64,000 bases of DNA from Neoechinorhynchus agilis (lineage: Eukaryota; Acanthocephala): positions 6,820,001 through 6,884,000 of the forward strand of contig CM121342.1 in the NCBI GenBank assembly GCA_051530055.1. Direction: 5' to 3'. Positions within the stretch are counted from its first letter, which is position 1; each line of letters opens with the position of its first letter. The notes beneath the pieces were generated by a model that saw nothing but the letters and a program-made list of their open reading frames with translations, did no database searches and was not told where the DNA came from. Positions 43,356-55,370 of the stretch are shown in pieces. The position numbers were made by a program, and so were the translations under genes.

Positions 43356-45430
43356 AATTCAGTAATAAAAGATTGCTTCAATTTTCATTCCTTGGACGAC
43401 TATCTTCCCCAGTGATCTCATCATTGCGAAGTGTTCAATATTAAAGTTTTGTACTTGATTGTTCGAAACATTCAAGAAAACGAGATTTGGCATTTTTAGA
43501 TCATAAAGACTTCCTGGTATGCTTCTAAGTTTGTTATCAGCCAGATTAAAAAATATAAGATTTTCCAATCCATCGAACGCATCAACTGGAATTGTACTGA
43601 GGTTGTTTTGACTGAGATCGATAGCTTCCAAATGGCTAGCCGCTTCAAAAGATTTTGATTTTATTTTGGTGATGATATTTGATTGAAGACTTAAATATTT
43701 AAGATTGACTAGACCCGAAAAATCGGTTGGTTCGAGCATAGTTATTTGGTTATCAGTCAAGTCGAGTGAAATTAAAATATTGATCGTTAGCCATATGTCT
43801 ATTTCTCTGAAGGTTGTCAGATTTTTGTTTGTTAGCGATATAACCTTCGTAGCGTTTTGACCATAGATCTTCAGCGCGGTCAAAATTGATTGAGGGACGT
43901 ATTCCGAATAAAGGCCGAAGTTCGCGAGAGTCTTGTAACTTTTTGTTCTGCAGAAGGTTACTGTGGATATTTTATTTAACCATAAAGCGACGTATGCAAT
44001 CGAATGTGTTGGAGAATTTCTTGCAATCAAATCTCGAATTCGATTTCCAGACAAATCGACGTATTGGAGGTTCCCTGTATTCCGAAAAAGATTGTGATGA
44101 ATATGATATAATTGGTTGTAACTAATCGAGAAGATTTTCAGTAGACGATTATTCCTTAAACTGCCCGAGCTGATCGTCTTTATTTGATTATAATCAAGAA
44201 ATATCTCTCTCAATCTCCTTAACTTTGAAAATGCGTTTTTGTGGAAGCCCTTAATTCTATTGTGCGGAAGATGGAGTTTTGTAAGACTTGTCCAGTCGTC
44301 GAAATCATTTTCGTGGATGAATGTTACTTGATTATACGCTAACGAAAATTTCTTTATATTTTCCTTCGTTTGTTGGTTTCCAGCAGGAATCGATTCTAAT
44401 TGATTTCTCGTTATCTCAAGATTTTCAAGTTGAGGTGCTGGAGCTAACATATTAATGTCAAACGCTTTAGCCGATCCATTTGTAAAGATAAATTCATATA
44501 GTTTGGAATATTGGTCTTTACGACTAAATAAATCGGTGGCATTTGCAAGATAGGTAATATGGAGATAACGAAGATTTTTAAACGATTCCATTTTGTATAC
44601 GGATTTAATTGGATTACCAACTATGTGCAATTTTTTAAGATAGTAAAAATAGCCGGAGCGCGACGAACCTAAATGATCTATCAAATTATAACTTAAATCC
44701 AATAGTTTCAGGTATCGTAGTCTGCAAATAACATCTATACTTTCACTTGTTAGCATATTGTTTGATAAACGGAGTATCTTCAATAACGGTAATTGCAGTG
44801 GGAATTTTGCCGGAATTACTGATATGCTGTTGAAACTCAAACTTAGTCGAACAAGACTCATAAATTCTTTAAAAGCGTCTTCATCAATCTTAACAATTCC
44901 AGCTCTCTTTATATTTAACTCTTTTACACGTTTGAGTTTAAAAAGTAAAGAATTGCTCAGTACTGACGATCTGTATGATTGTTCGGATTCATGAATGACA
45001 GTTTTTTTTAGTCTACAGACTTCAATTTAATTGTTAATTTCGCTCATCTTTACATTCACCACCTCCCACCAAATTCCAGCTTTTGTCCTTCCTCGACCGT
45101 CGCCATCACGCTGGCAGCATTGCCCCGTTGTACTGCCAGCGAGTACGACTTGAGGAAATAACAAAACGAAATTTCTAGGAATATCTTTAAGATCGACATT
45201 ATCAAATTCAAAATTTTCTTGATTTCGTTGAGCAGATCGTAATAAATAAATAATCGATTCCATTCTCCCAACAGCATCATTTTCGTAGCATCGTATTCCA
45301 AAGACTAAAATCGGATCGGATTGCGTTATCTCGCATTTCGGTTCTATTCCATGCTGTTCCAATGAAACAAGACTTAGTTGAATTATTAATAATAGCATAT
45401 TTAAGGGAAGCACGAGAACATTGCGGTTGA
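43356..45430 (-). pseudogene. Secreted LRR gene, near-full copy with 140-bp insertion
   Basis: The LRR part (43359-45000) is one open frame matching the full gene at 26.06 kb to its C-terminus, with scattered amino-acid changes (for example AKAFDINMLAPAPQ). The N-terminal cap (KCEITQSDP, GIRCYENDA) lies at 45144-45400. A 140-bp insert at 45004-45143 breaks the join after FPQVV. The signal-peptide start is altered by a small deletion after the usual ATG, though an in-frame ATG follows at MLLLIIQLSLVSL. Either a pseudogene or, if the insert is spliced out, a functional divergent copy. Confidence 0.65.
45004..45143. mobile_element. 140-bp insertion in LRR gene with a 9-bp hairpin end
   Basis: Compared with other LRR copies, six bases are replaced by this block. 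One end carries CGCTGGCAG and CTGCCAGCG as a perfect hairpin (45109-45142 on the plus strand); the other end is T-rich. No protein-coding content and no second copy in the window. It may be a MITE- or SINE-like insertion or a new intron. Confidence 0.5.
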
Positions 45431-45685
45431 ACGGCGACGAAAAATCGAGATAACTCGGGTACATTTTTACATTTGCATGAGTAACAGTTGGCTTGAAATA
45501 TTTCAAAACTGAATGTACAAGCAACGCAACGTTCTTTTGAGTGACATTTAGTAATCCATAATTGGAGGTTTTGGTCAGTAAAAAAAGATATTTTGAGGTG
45601 TGGTCTTAGTAAAGGACTTCTCCGTGTGGTCGTTTTGACTGTAAATCTCAGACCCTAATATATAATGATTTTCAATGATGATATC
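45431..45685 (-). repeat. LRR-gene 5' flank repeat
   Basis: Partial match to 3540-3740 and 56040-56180 (words TTGAGTGACATT and AGGTTTTGGT). Confidence 0.5.
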
Positions 45686-45905
45686 ATTTAGTGTCGCCGC
45701 TAAATTAGTGACCCCGACGAGACGGGACTGGTCAGTGTCCTGGCCAGGCTACTCCTCAAATACCAGGCCATCATCACCCCAGGGTTCAACTCGGCTGCTC
45801 GACATCAGGCCCAGCACCACATAGTGACACGCAGCCATCATTGCTCAACTCAACAAGGAGCAGCGCTCCTCATGGTCACCGATGCTTCGGAACTGACTTA
45901 AAATA
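45686..45905 (+). mobile_element. Gypsy-like fossil fragment (LTR edge and RT piece)
   Basis: Contains the LTR-edge/primer-site-like run GTGTCGCCGCTAAATTAGTG and a short piece read as pol. A longer relative lies at 60760-61130. Broken and old. Confidence 0.45.
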
Positions 45906-45929
45906 AATTCCGGATTTCGTTTATTTGTG

Positions 45930-46170
45930 CCAAAAGGATTTTTGAATGCCAGACAAAAATTAACTTCATTGAACGAAAATGCAATCGATGCAAAGTCGTT
46001 GTTAGTCGAATCCGATACCGTCGAAATGATCTTTACTATTTTAATTCCTGTGCGATTATCGAAGGCTTTTTGGATGCAAAAACAAATTCAGCCGTTGAAA
46101 CTAAAAAAGCGGTGATGCGAACAGGAGATCTTAAATGTTCTCCAATTAAGCAACGGCAAACATTCCATAG
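45930..46170 (+). pseudogene. GATA-like gene fragment with the fifth finger
   Basis: Matches finger 5 and its downstream region (compare 1240-1420): CNRCKVVVSRIRYRR and GFLDAKTNSAVETKKAVMR. In this copy the third cysteine of the finger reads Phe (YYFNSC), which would break the zinc site. Confidence 0.65.
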
Positions 46171-46179
46171 AAGGCCCTC

Positions 46180-46790
46180 CAACTATCTCTTCTTATCATG
46201 TAGATTGGATAGTCCTTCCCTTTTGAACATGCTCCAAAGAAGTTCAAGTTCCTCGGTGAGGAAATCTTGGTTGGAGCAATCCTGGCCATTTTATACTTAG
46301 TGGTTATCATTGTGATGAATGAAGGGCAATTTCAGTCGGTATACACAGTGGTTGCAAACTCGGCTCCTTGTAGAGTAATCAAAACGTAAAAAAGGGGATC
46401 GTATTGTCAATCGCCGAATGGACGATCAATTGAATGTTGCTGTGCTTTGAATTAGACATGAGACAGAACTTTTCCGTCTCTATGGACTTTTCGATTAAGA
46501 TAAAAGTATTATCAACGTATCTCTGCCAGAATTTGGCATACTGTGGTAGGCTGGAAACTTACTTAGCCTCCCAATCGCGCAGGACAATCCATCTACTTGA
46601 TCATAGCTTTTTGCCTTCGAAGTTGAAATTCGTGTTCCTCGCGCATGCGTTGAAGTATAGGAATCGCAAGAATGATCGCTGAGTCCAATGGCACCTTTGT
46701 GAATAGGGTCTTGACATTAACAAAAACCATTGTATATTCTTCATTTTACGTGTGCCTTCAATCCCGCAAATTATTCCTCATATCCACCGG
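46180..46790 (-). mobile_element. Penelope-like retroelement RT relic
   Basis: On the minus strand, VNVKTLFTKVPLDSA matches the DVTSLFTNVPLDEA motif of Penelope-like RTs. FWQRYVDNTFILIEKS matches their FWYRYVDDTF box, followed by an IDNTIPF segment as in the IPFLD motif. No GIY-YIG part is seen. The relic is short, old and broken. It is of interest beside the hammerhead-like palindromes of this window. Confidence 0.6.
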
Positions 46791-46799
46791 GGTCGTCCA

Positions 46800-47090
46800 A
46801 CTTCATGATACTTTAATTCTTAATTTGATTAAGATCATTCATCGTTAAAATCAGTCGTTGAATTAGGTTAGTTTGTTTTTTCCTTTTTCTTTTATTTACT
46901 TATGTTTCCACTTTCCATAGCGGAATTCATAATTGAGCAGCTCCATAATATCAAGTATTAATACAATCCGTGAGTGATTGAACACTGAACCACTTGAAAT
47001 GCTTGCATCAGAGTAATATCCCTTAGTGCTACTAATTTCCCACAATGCTGTTTACGTGTTATCAACTCTTCTTGATTTCAAATTGTAATC
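46800..47090. other. Unassigned stretch
   Basis: AT-rich; no coding frame supported. Confidence 0.4.
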
Positions 47091-47096
47091 GATGAA

Positions 47097-47625
47097 TTAT
47101 TGGAGGATTAGAGTCCTGTGTAGAACTAGCACAATCGATCCTCTATTTGTCATTTGTTGTTGAAGTTTAACCAAAAATGCCACCAATGTGATTCCTCTGT
47201 TTACTCGATTCATTAAGTGCATTAAGGTGGAGATTATCCAATATGCGGCTCGTGCTATTTTTAGTGCACTGGACTCCATCCCTTTAAGTTCAAACAAGCA
47301 GAGTCGCCATAAATCTAATGCATATGTTTGAAAATTGAACTGCACTCCTTTTAAGGTTAAGCTTGAAGTCTGCCTTATTCTTTATACTATCTCAACCGTG
47401 AAGCTTCGGTATTCTGGATTGAATGCGATACCTTTTATAGATGTTATTACTACCAACTCAATATTCTGAAATTAGTAAAGTGAGTGGGTGGAAATCATCG
47501 ATGAGTTGCCCTAAAGTCCAATTTCAATAATGAACGATTGATTTTTGTGTAAACAACGATCATCACAATCAAACCAAAACAAAGAGTCTACTAATATATT
47601 AAACTAAATATCGTATCAATCCTTC
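47097..47625 (-). repeat. Spacer of the GATA-LRR block, inverted copy
   Basis: Reverse complement of 1777-2300 and 53703-54240, including the conserved open frame, here truncated. The spacer survives without either gene next to it. Confidence 0.65.
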
Positions 47626-47792
47626 TCAGATTGTTTCTCGGAACGATATTAAATTCTCATTTAGTTCCGAAATGCGAGGATTTGAATACATACACAAATA
47701 AAACATTTTATCTCAGGTTTTCCCAAATCTGTTCAACATAAAATTTACACTTTTAACATATCCGATTTTTATGTAATTAAAATAAAAGGAGT

Positions 47793-49260
47793 GTGTCCAG
47801 GAGCGTTACCATCGCCGACACTCAAATCGGTCGCTTGCTGGACGCGTTTCTTCGAGGCTCGCAGGCGGAGATGTCAGAGGAGCAGTTCGTCTTTTATTTT
47901 CAATCGATAGTCTCGCCAAAGATAACGAATAAACCTAACAAACTCTTCGTTCCAAACTTCCGATTGTCGGCGGACGGTAGTTTTTCATTAAATCCTCCTT
48001 ATTCGATAAGATCCCTTATATTTTATCATCGAAATCAGAAGTGAAGATGTTAATATCTTCTTTTGCTAACAGATCAGCTCCCGGGCTAGACGAGTAACGG
48101 CCAAAACACCTAAAGGATATGACTTCCTTTTCAGTATGTGACGCTGCTCAGTTCCTTGAAATTGCACTGGAATGCTTAGTCGGTCAATTTGCATGGTGAG
48201 ACTTGATTCCGAGAGCAATTCAGTTATTTTTCGGCGCATCTTTGTGTGCCCTCGCAAAAAGGAAGGTGGGATTCGTTCCATCGCAATTGGAACAAATCTG
48301 CGCCGCTTAACAGCAAAAATTTTAAATAAAAGGATCGCGGAAAAATAGGGATGCTGCTTCGCCCCATTGAGTTAGATTGCTGCACAGTTTGTGGTGCAGA
48401 GGCGATTGTTCATTCACTCCCCAAGTTCATCGCCGGAAACTCAAAGCTCTGCGTTATCTTGAAATTTTATTTCAAAAATGCATTCAACACAGTTTACCGA
48501 GCAGATTTTCTCAAAGTGGTTAGAGATCACGCATCAGAAGCATTCGCAATTTCGTTAATGGCCACGGGACTTCAAATCCTTTGTTGTTCAATAACGACGT
48601 TTTGTGGTCAGAAAGAGGAGTCAAACAAGGGAATTCTTTGGGCTCAATAACCTTCTCACTCGCAGTCAATCCCGTCGACGACCCATCTCCAGTCCAGCTT
48701 TAACGGCTGGTGCCTGGATGATCCCACGCTCGGAGGTAATCCGTCTGCAGTACTGCACGATTTGGAGACACTTTTGAACGAGACGGCGAAAATTTTCCAT
48801 TGAATCGAATGCTGCGAAATGCGAGATTTTAGTGATGAACGTGGTTCGACGAGGCAAACAATCGTGAACGGTCTTCAGAACCGTGCCCCTCGGGGTAGAA
48901 TTGATCACTCCAGGCGGTTGTCTTCTAGGACCCTGCATTTTTGGTTCAAATGTCGAAGCAGAGATTGCCAATCTTCAACCGCAACTTTCGGTGCTGTGCG
49001 AACGGATTGGTGAATTATCTTCACAAAAAGGCACTGTTCCTGATCAAGAACACCATCTTTGCTCCGAAATTGCTATATAAGTTGCACACAGCATCTTTTT
49101 TTGGACATAGGAATAAGCTGGCAAAATTAGACGAGGCAATGAAAGTCTCTCGCGAGAAGATTTTAAATACTCAATTGTAGGACGAGGCCTGGCGTCAAAC
49201 GTCCTTACCTGTGTCGTCCGGGGGTTTGGGTACCGAAAAGCTGCCGATATTTCTCGAAAA
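47793..49260 (+). mobile_element. RLE-type non-LTR retrotransposon relic (RT N-terminus to thumb)
   Basis: In order: TIADTQIGRLLDAFLRGSQ (47.79 kb), FFGASLCALAKRK and a GFVPIAIGTNLRRLTAK-like segment (48.2-48.3 kb), and CGAEAIVHSLPKF (48.38 kb). RT motif A follows as LKFYFKNAFNTVY (48.46 kb), then KEESNKGI for motif B and the thumb segment YLHKKALFLIKNTIFAPKLLYK (49.02-49.08 kb). Frames change several times. Related pieces at 61.13-61.93 kb are inverted. Confidence 0.6.
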
Positions 49261-49555
49261 ATACGACTGGGGAATTAATTGAGTTTTACTTTAAAAATGA
49301 TCACGTCCAGAAATATTTAGATCCAAATTTATTGGAATTCAATGGTGGAAAGGGAAACCAAATGTGATAATTGTAAAATACTAATCAAAATAAAAAGCAC
49401 AGCTTCTAGCATTATTTAGAAAAAATAGAAAGATTGCGAAAAGAAATGATAAAATGTTTCTATCTTAATTTTACGTGATGTGTAATTTTAAAAATTAATC
49501 TTAGTGTTCTCCAATTGTTTAAATGTCATTACTACTTTAATCGAGACTGACAAGA
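49261..49555. other. Unassigned stretch
   Basis: AT-rich spacer between the RT relic and the 3' end of the coiled-coil gene. Nothing recognisable. Confidence 0.4.
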
Positions 49556-49557
49556 CC

Positions 49558-50870
49558 TCAAAGCACCGCATTATCGTGAGACAGTGTCAAGATTGACTGA
49601 TCGTTCTCAAAATCGCTTGTTAATGAACGTATCAACTCCTTCGTGCGTTCATTTGATACTTCCAAACTACGTGCTGCAATTCGTTTAGTTCGTAAAGTTT
49701 TGCTCATTTGTTCAACATGAACCTAAACATCACGAATCGAATTGTAATCCAATAGAATGAAAAAGCAATCCACAAACTTCCATATTAGTTTGTTGCTTAG
49801 TTTTCAAGCTTGATATTTTATTCCGGATTTCGGCTGATCTCTCAATTGATGACATTGCTGCTTGCTTTTTATCTTCGTTTAAATCGCTGAAAATATTTTG
49901 AACGAGAGCAACTAATAAATCCCCGATTGCTTTTATCCGTTTCTTATGACCTTCACAGATATTATCGGCTTGACAACGAGCTTCTTCAAAGACCTGCGGG
50001 ATTCGTGAGTATATCTCAGCGATTACAGCTTCATTTTCCTAAAAGATATAAAAATTCTTAAAAACAATCCACGTGAAGAACATTGCATTAAAACGTTGAT
50101 TTTTTAAAAGAATCGCACAGGAAATTTCCAGAAATTAGAAAGATCTTAAAGTAGAAGAAAAAACTAAAAAAGCGATGAATCTGTTCGTCAGATCAATTCT
50201 CATAAAATAATTTAACAACAACGGATCGGCTTCTCGAAGATCTCTCATCATCATCTGCCGCTTCTCGATCTCACTGGTTATTGTTATCAGTCGTTGTTTT
50301 AGAAGATCGTTCCAAACTCGCTGGTCACAGCAAATCACATTACTCAACAGTTCCCGTCTCTTATTTTCAGTCTCTTCTAATTCGTCCTTTCAGGAAACTT
50401 GCAATTTTTTAAAATGCTTCGCAATGGCCTATAAATTTCCGAATTTACTGGTATTTAAACTTTTTAAACGAAATAACTTCTAATGTTGGTTGCATATTAA
50501 TATGAGATGATGGCTTTGAATATCGTTCGCTTAGTTCGCCAATAACTCGTTCGGCGTCCCGAACACGCAATTTGTAATATTTTCCCTCTTTATTTACAGC
50601 AGCCAATTAAGTTTTTAGTTTAACGATCTGATTTTCAACCTATAGGAAAGCATTTTACTTTCTGAACTCTTTATCTATAAAAGCGACATCGTACAAGTTT
50701 TCGCGAAGGAGATTTTATTATTTTTGTCTTAGTGTTGATCCTGGCATTTTTTCTTCTATTTCTTCTTTTTAGCGGCGTTGTTACTTCCAAAAACAGCTTC
50801 AAAGCTTTCAAAACATTTAGAGTTACTATAGTGCTTAATCAACATTTTCGGCTCTTATTTTAATTTTTGG
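49558..50870 (-). pseudogene. Multi-exon coiled-coil gene, apparently decaying
   Basis: Read on the minus strand: block 50639-50478 (VENQIVKLKT, then KEGKYYKLRVRDAERVIGEL), intron, block from 50386 (DELEETENKRRELLSNVICC) to about 50180, intron, exon 50038-49778 (ENEAVIAEIYSRIPQVFEEA), a 55-nt GTTTGT...TTTAG intron (49777-49723), and exon 49722-49558 (VHVEQMSKTLRTKRIAARS ... TGA). The intron at 50477-50387 also fits GT-AG in phase 0. The protein is rich in Glu, Lys and Arg with heptad-like spacing. The first block has an in-frame TAA (KLKT*LAA), and the upstream ESFEAVFGSNNAAKKKK part meets further stops. I do not recognise the family. It is single copy in this window, so probably a host gene rather than a repeat. 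Confidence 0.5.
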
Positions 50871-50879
50871 ACTATTTAA

Positions 50880-51470
50880 AGTTTAAAAGTGTTAGCTGAG
50901 TGCACAAAGATAAGCAGAAATAAAACATAAGATTATTTATTTCTTTATAAAAAATACTTCACGGTTTTAAAATTGGTCACTGAAAATCCGGGTATTGTGT
51001 GATTTTATGCGCCTCCGTGAACCAGATCAGTGGGCTGTGGGCCCAAGGAAAATTATCAGCCGTGAAAAAGGCCGAACATAGATAAAGAAAAATTGCCCGC
51101 CGGCCAGTCTTCAAAAATAGAAATCAATTAATCGTAATAGGCTTTTTTTTCGAAAAACCTAGAGACCTGATGAAGAAAATTCGTTTGTTTATTAAACAGT
51201 GATGTTGATAATGTCAACAAGAAAATCAGAATAAAAATACTCGTAAAGTGGCGTTCTCGTATGAAAAAATTAATGTGGATGCAATGAATGGAAATTAAGT
51301 ATTGTTTTTCAAATGAAATCGCCGTACGAAAATTTTATCAACTATGCAATTAAACCATTATTGGGCTTACACAAAGTGTCGTCGATTTAAGTTTTGTTGA
51401 TAATCAAATGATGATCGCGAAAAGAACCGAACCGGAAACACGATCGACGGTTTACATAATTTCTCTCAAA
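50880..51470. other. Unassigned stretch
   Basis: Spacer between the coiled-coil gene and the GATA-like gene. No supported feature. Confidence 0.4.
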
Positions 51471-51716
51471 TGTAAGCAGCGGTGATAATCAACAAGTGAT
51501 TCGTAAAACTATACAATAATCGAGAAATTACAGCAAATAGTCATCAATAAATAAGCAAAAAATCCTTATTTGTTATGTTTGAGTTTTGGCGAAAAGAAAA
51601 AAGCGTATCCATTACTATCTGCAATTGCTAACGAGTATTGCTACGAGCATCTCAAAATTCTCCAATCCTCAACGAAAATATCTATTAAGTCAATATTCAG
51701 AACTGCAAAGCATACA

Positions 51717-53702
51717 ATGAATCCTGGGATTGTTGAAATTCTTCAAGAAATTCTCGCTCAAGTGGACAACGAGCTTGAGAACGCAGAGCGAGAAAGGCCA
51801 CCAACTGAACAAATGCATCCAACAAATCCCAAAATTATTGACGGCCATGACAGTGAACCAAAAGTGGATCACGGGGTAGAAATATCTCGTCAGGGATTGC
51901 AGGACGTTGAACTTAAAGAAACTAACGAAACCTTCTCAATAACTGGACCTACTATAAACGAAGCAGCAAAGAGTTTGATACAAGTCCATTCGAGAATTAA
52001 TTCGTTAATTTCAACAATACGTCAACTCGGGATTGTGTACGAACAGATCGAATTAAATGAACATTCCACCGCGACCTCTGTACCAGAACAAATTAAACCA
52101 TTTCGAACTATGAACAAAATAGAAAAAGATCAATCTGCAAATATTGCGAAATGGCCTTTTTTGGTTGGTCAAATCGATGCGATTATTGCCAAAGATATCG
52201 CAAATTATGACAATGCGGGTGTAATTGGTCTTGAGATGGTAAATAAATCTTTGGCGGCAAAGAGGAAATCCGCATCTTATCCTGTCAAACTTCTCAAAAG
52301 TAAAAATGGAAAGTCCTGTAAAAATTGCCGAGCCAAGAAGAGCGTATCCTGGTTTTATACTAAAGAAATAGTTCTTTGTTGCAAATGTGCACAATTGACT
52401 CTCACATCGCCGAAAAAAGGAAGCAATGAAAATAAAAATCAGAAACTTCCATTACAACCTCCTCGTGTCCAAAGCGTACCAAATCTCTTGGATAATTCAG
52501 GGAATCCTTCAGATATTTGTTGCCGACGATGTGGAAGAGGGAGAAGTTCTGAATGGTATTCCTGTTATCAACTTATTCTGTGTAAAGGTTGTGCCCCGCA
52601 ATCAGCAACTCGGCTTACAGGAATCTTGAGTAACTCTCAAGCGAGTAACGTTAATCCGAACGAAAATACATCTCAGCTACAAACAGAATCTATCCGCGCA
52701 GTTTCCAATATCGATCTCGGTGTAAAAGCGAACAAACGGTCAACTGGATCGAACAAAAAAAATTCAACAATTTTCAAATGTTGCAACAAATGCGGTTCAA
52801 ACGATAGTTCAATTTGGTATTCATCGAAAGGATCTTTCATATGTCAGGAATGTACTTCTTCAAACAAGCAAGCGAGTAAAATTCAACATAAAAATAACCA
52901 AGAGGATGAACTCGAATGTAAAGAAGAAGCAGTAAAATTGTCACATTACCTTTCCTTAAACAGTCAAACCAACCAGAACCCGTAAATAGAAGACAAGACT
53001 GGAGACACTGGCGATATTCGATGTTGCATTAAATGTGGAATGAGTGAAATTTCTAAATTGTTTGATTATTATGGACTCTGTCTTTGTGAGAAATGCATAG
53101 AAGCCAGTATTCCAAAAGACCCAACGAATATTGCCATCGAGCAACGTCAAAACCAGAATGAAGATAATTTCAACGAAGCGTTCAGCAAAAGAACCGTTGA
53201 ACCTACAAAACGCAAGCACCCAGAAACAAGTTCTTCGCTTGCGAAACGAGCAAAAGTTCAACGTCAATGCAATCGATGCAAAGTCGTTGTAAGTCGAATC
53301 CGATACCATCGAAATGATCTTTACTATTGTAATTCCTGTGCGATTATCGAAGGCTTCTTGGATTCAAAAACAAATTCAGCCGTTGAAACTAAAAAAGCGG
53401 CGAGGCGAACAAGAGATCTCAAATGTTCTTCAATTAAGCAAGGGCAAAAATCTTTAAAGCGCGGAGTGCCGTTAGACCAAATTGAGCAACAACCACGAAC
53501 AAAATCACGGAAAACCAGAATGCCAGAATCGATATCATGGGCCCAAAGTGAATTAATCCAGCAAAGCAATAAACTGACATCGAATGTTCCATCGATGAAT
53601 TGGACGCCTACATTGAACTCAATGTTAATATCTGCCGCGCGGATAAGTGCAAAAGTTCAGGCTGAGAAAGATCGTTCCGAGAAACAATCTGAGAAGGATT
53701 GA
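51717..53702 (+). pseudogene. Five-finger GATA-like zinc protein, copy 2 (one stop)
   Basis: ATG 51717 (MNPGIVEILQEILAQ) opens the most complete N-terminus of the family. Residues about 1-150 are acidic and probably helical. Fingers 1-3 lie at about 52317-52395, 52518-52592 and 52782-52856. A single TAA at 52983-52985 falls where copy 1 has Glu (NQNP-E), then the frame continues with fingers 4 and 5 (53025-53343) to the stop at 53700-53702. A loss of about 30 residues near 53540 keeps frame. An upstream extension to 51570 lacks an ATG and contains the acceptor-like ATATTCAG 20 nt before 51717. Read as translated, the product would be a three-finger protein of about 422 residues. Confidence 0.75.
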
Positions 53703-53967
53703 TACGATATTTAGTTTAATATATTAGTAGACTCTTTGTTTGGTTTGATTGTGATGATCGTTGTTTACACAAAAATCAATCGTTCATTAATTTGGACTTT
53801 AGGGCAACTCATCGATGATTTCCACCCACTCACTTTACTAATTTCAGAATATAGAGTTGGTAGTAATAACATCGATAAAAGGTATCGCATTCAATCCAGA
53901 ATACCGAAGCATCACGGTTGAGATAGTATAAAGAATAAGGCAGATTTCAAGCTTAACCTTAAAAGGA

Positions 53968-54246
53968 GTGCAGTTCAATTTTCAAACATATGCATTAGAT
54001 TTATGGCGACTCTGCTTGTTTGAACGTAAGGGTATGGAGCTCAGTGCACTAAAGATAGCACGAGCCGCATATTGGATAATCTCCACCTTAATGCACTTCA
54101 GAAACCCCGCATTCGGTGTAATGAATCGAGTAAACAGAGGAATCACATTGGTGGCATTTTTGATTCAACAACAAATGACAACTAGAGGATCGATTGTGCT
54201 CCTCACCAAGGAACTTGAACTTCTTTGGAGCATGTTCAGAATTTAA
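53968..54246 (+). other. Conserved open frame in the GATA-LRR spacer, second copy
   Basis: Same frame as 2035-2319, shorter by in-frame losses. It ends with the identical ELELLWSMFRI C-terminus. Confidence 0.3.
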
Positions 54247-54411
54247 CATTATGTGGGACCGTCAAGGACTCTAGTTATCTATGCAACGCTACCCCTTCTG
54301 AATCTTCATCAATCAGAATCTCTGCCTTGACGGCGGTATCGGCGTCGTCGGTGTTTGCTCGATTTTTATTTATAGGAAACTTCCTTTAACTCTCTCACGC
54401 CTGCTTTACTC

Positions 54412-55370
54412 ATGCAAATGTATAAATGTACACGAGTTATCTCGATTTTTCGTCGTCGTTCAACCGCAATGCTTCTTTGTGCTTTTCTTAAATATTATAT
54501 TATTGGTAATTCCACTAAGTCTTGTTTCGATGGAACAACATGGAAGAGAACCGAAATGCGAGATAACGCACTCCGAACCGATTTTAGCCTTTGGAATAAG
54601 ATGTTACGAAAATGATTCTGTTGGGAGAATGGAATCGATTATTAATTTATTACGATCTGCTCAACAAAATCAAGAAAATTTTGAATTTAATAATGTCGAT
54701 CTTGAAGATATTCCGCAATATTTTGTTTTGTTATTTCCCCAAGTCGTAAAGGTAACTATCCTTCATGAATCGGAACAATCATACAGATCGTCAGTACTGA
54801 GCAATTCTTTACTTTTTAAACTCAAACGTGTAAAAAAGTTCGAAATTGAGGGAGCTGGAATTGTTAAGATTCAAGAGGACGCTTTTAAAGAATTTATGAG
54901 TCTTGTTCGACTAAGTTTGAGTTTCAACAGTATATCAGTAATTCCTGCCCAATTCCCACGGCAATTATCGCCATTGGAAATACTTCGTTTATCGAACAAT
55001 ATGCTAACAGGTGAAAGTATAAATGTTATTAGCCAACTAAGATACCTGAAGCTATTGGATTTAAGTTATAACGCCGAACTCAGGCTATTTTTAGTATCTC
55101 GAGGAATTGTACATAGTTGGTAATCCAATTAAATCCGTATACAAAATGGAATCGTTTAAAAATCTTCGTTATTCCATATCACGTATCTCGAAGATGTCAA
55201 CGATTTATTGGGTGGTAACGAAGAATATTTCAGATTATATGAATTTATGGTCACAAATGGATCGGCTGAAGCTTTTGACACTAATTTGCTAGCTGCAGCA
55301 CTTCGACTTGAAAATCTTGAGATTACGAGAAATAAATTAGAATCGATTCCAGCTGAAAACCAATAAACGA
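54412..55370 (+). pseudogene. LRR gene, 5' half
   Basis: Signal peptide (with the shared extra T after the ATG), cysteine cap and first repeats run open over 54479-55123. After LDLSYN a short deletion shifts frame, and later LRR pieces (VGNPIKSVYKMESFKNL, about 55107) are read in another frame. The copy turns over at about 55.37 kb into an inverted LRR copy. Confidence 0.65.

Noticed and set aside
51165-51200. CCTGATGAAG word resembling a hammerhead core
   Set aside because: No GAAA box after a stem and no pairing arms around it.
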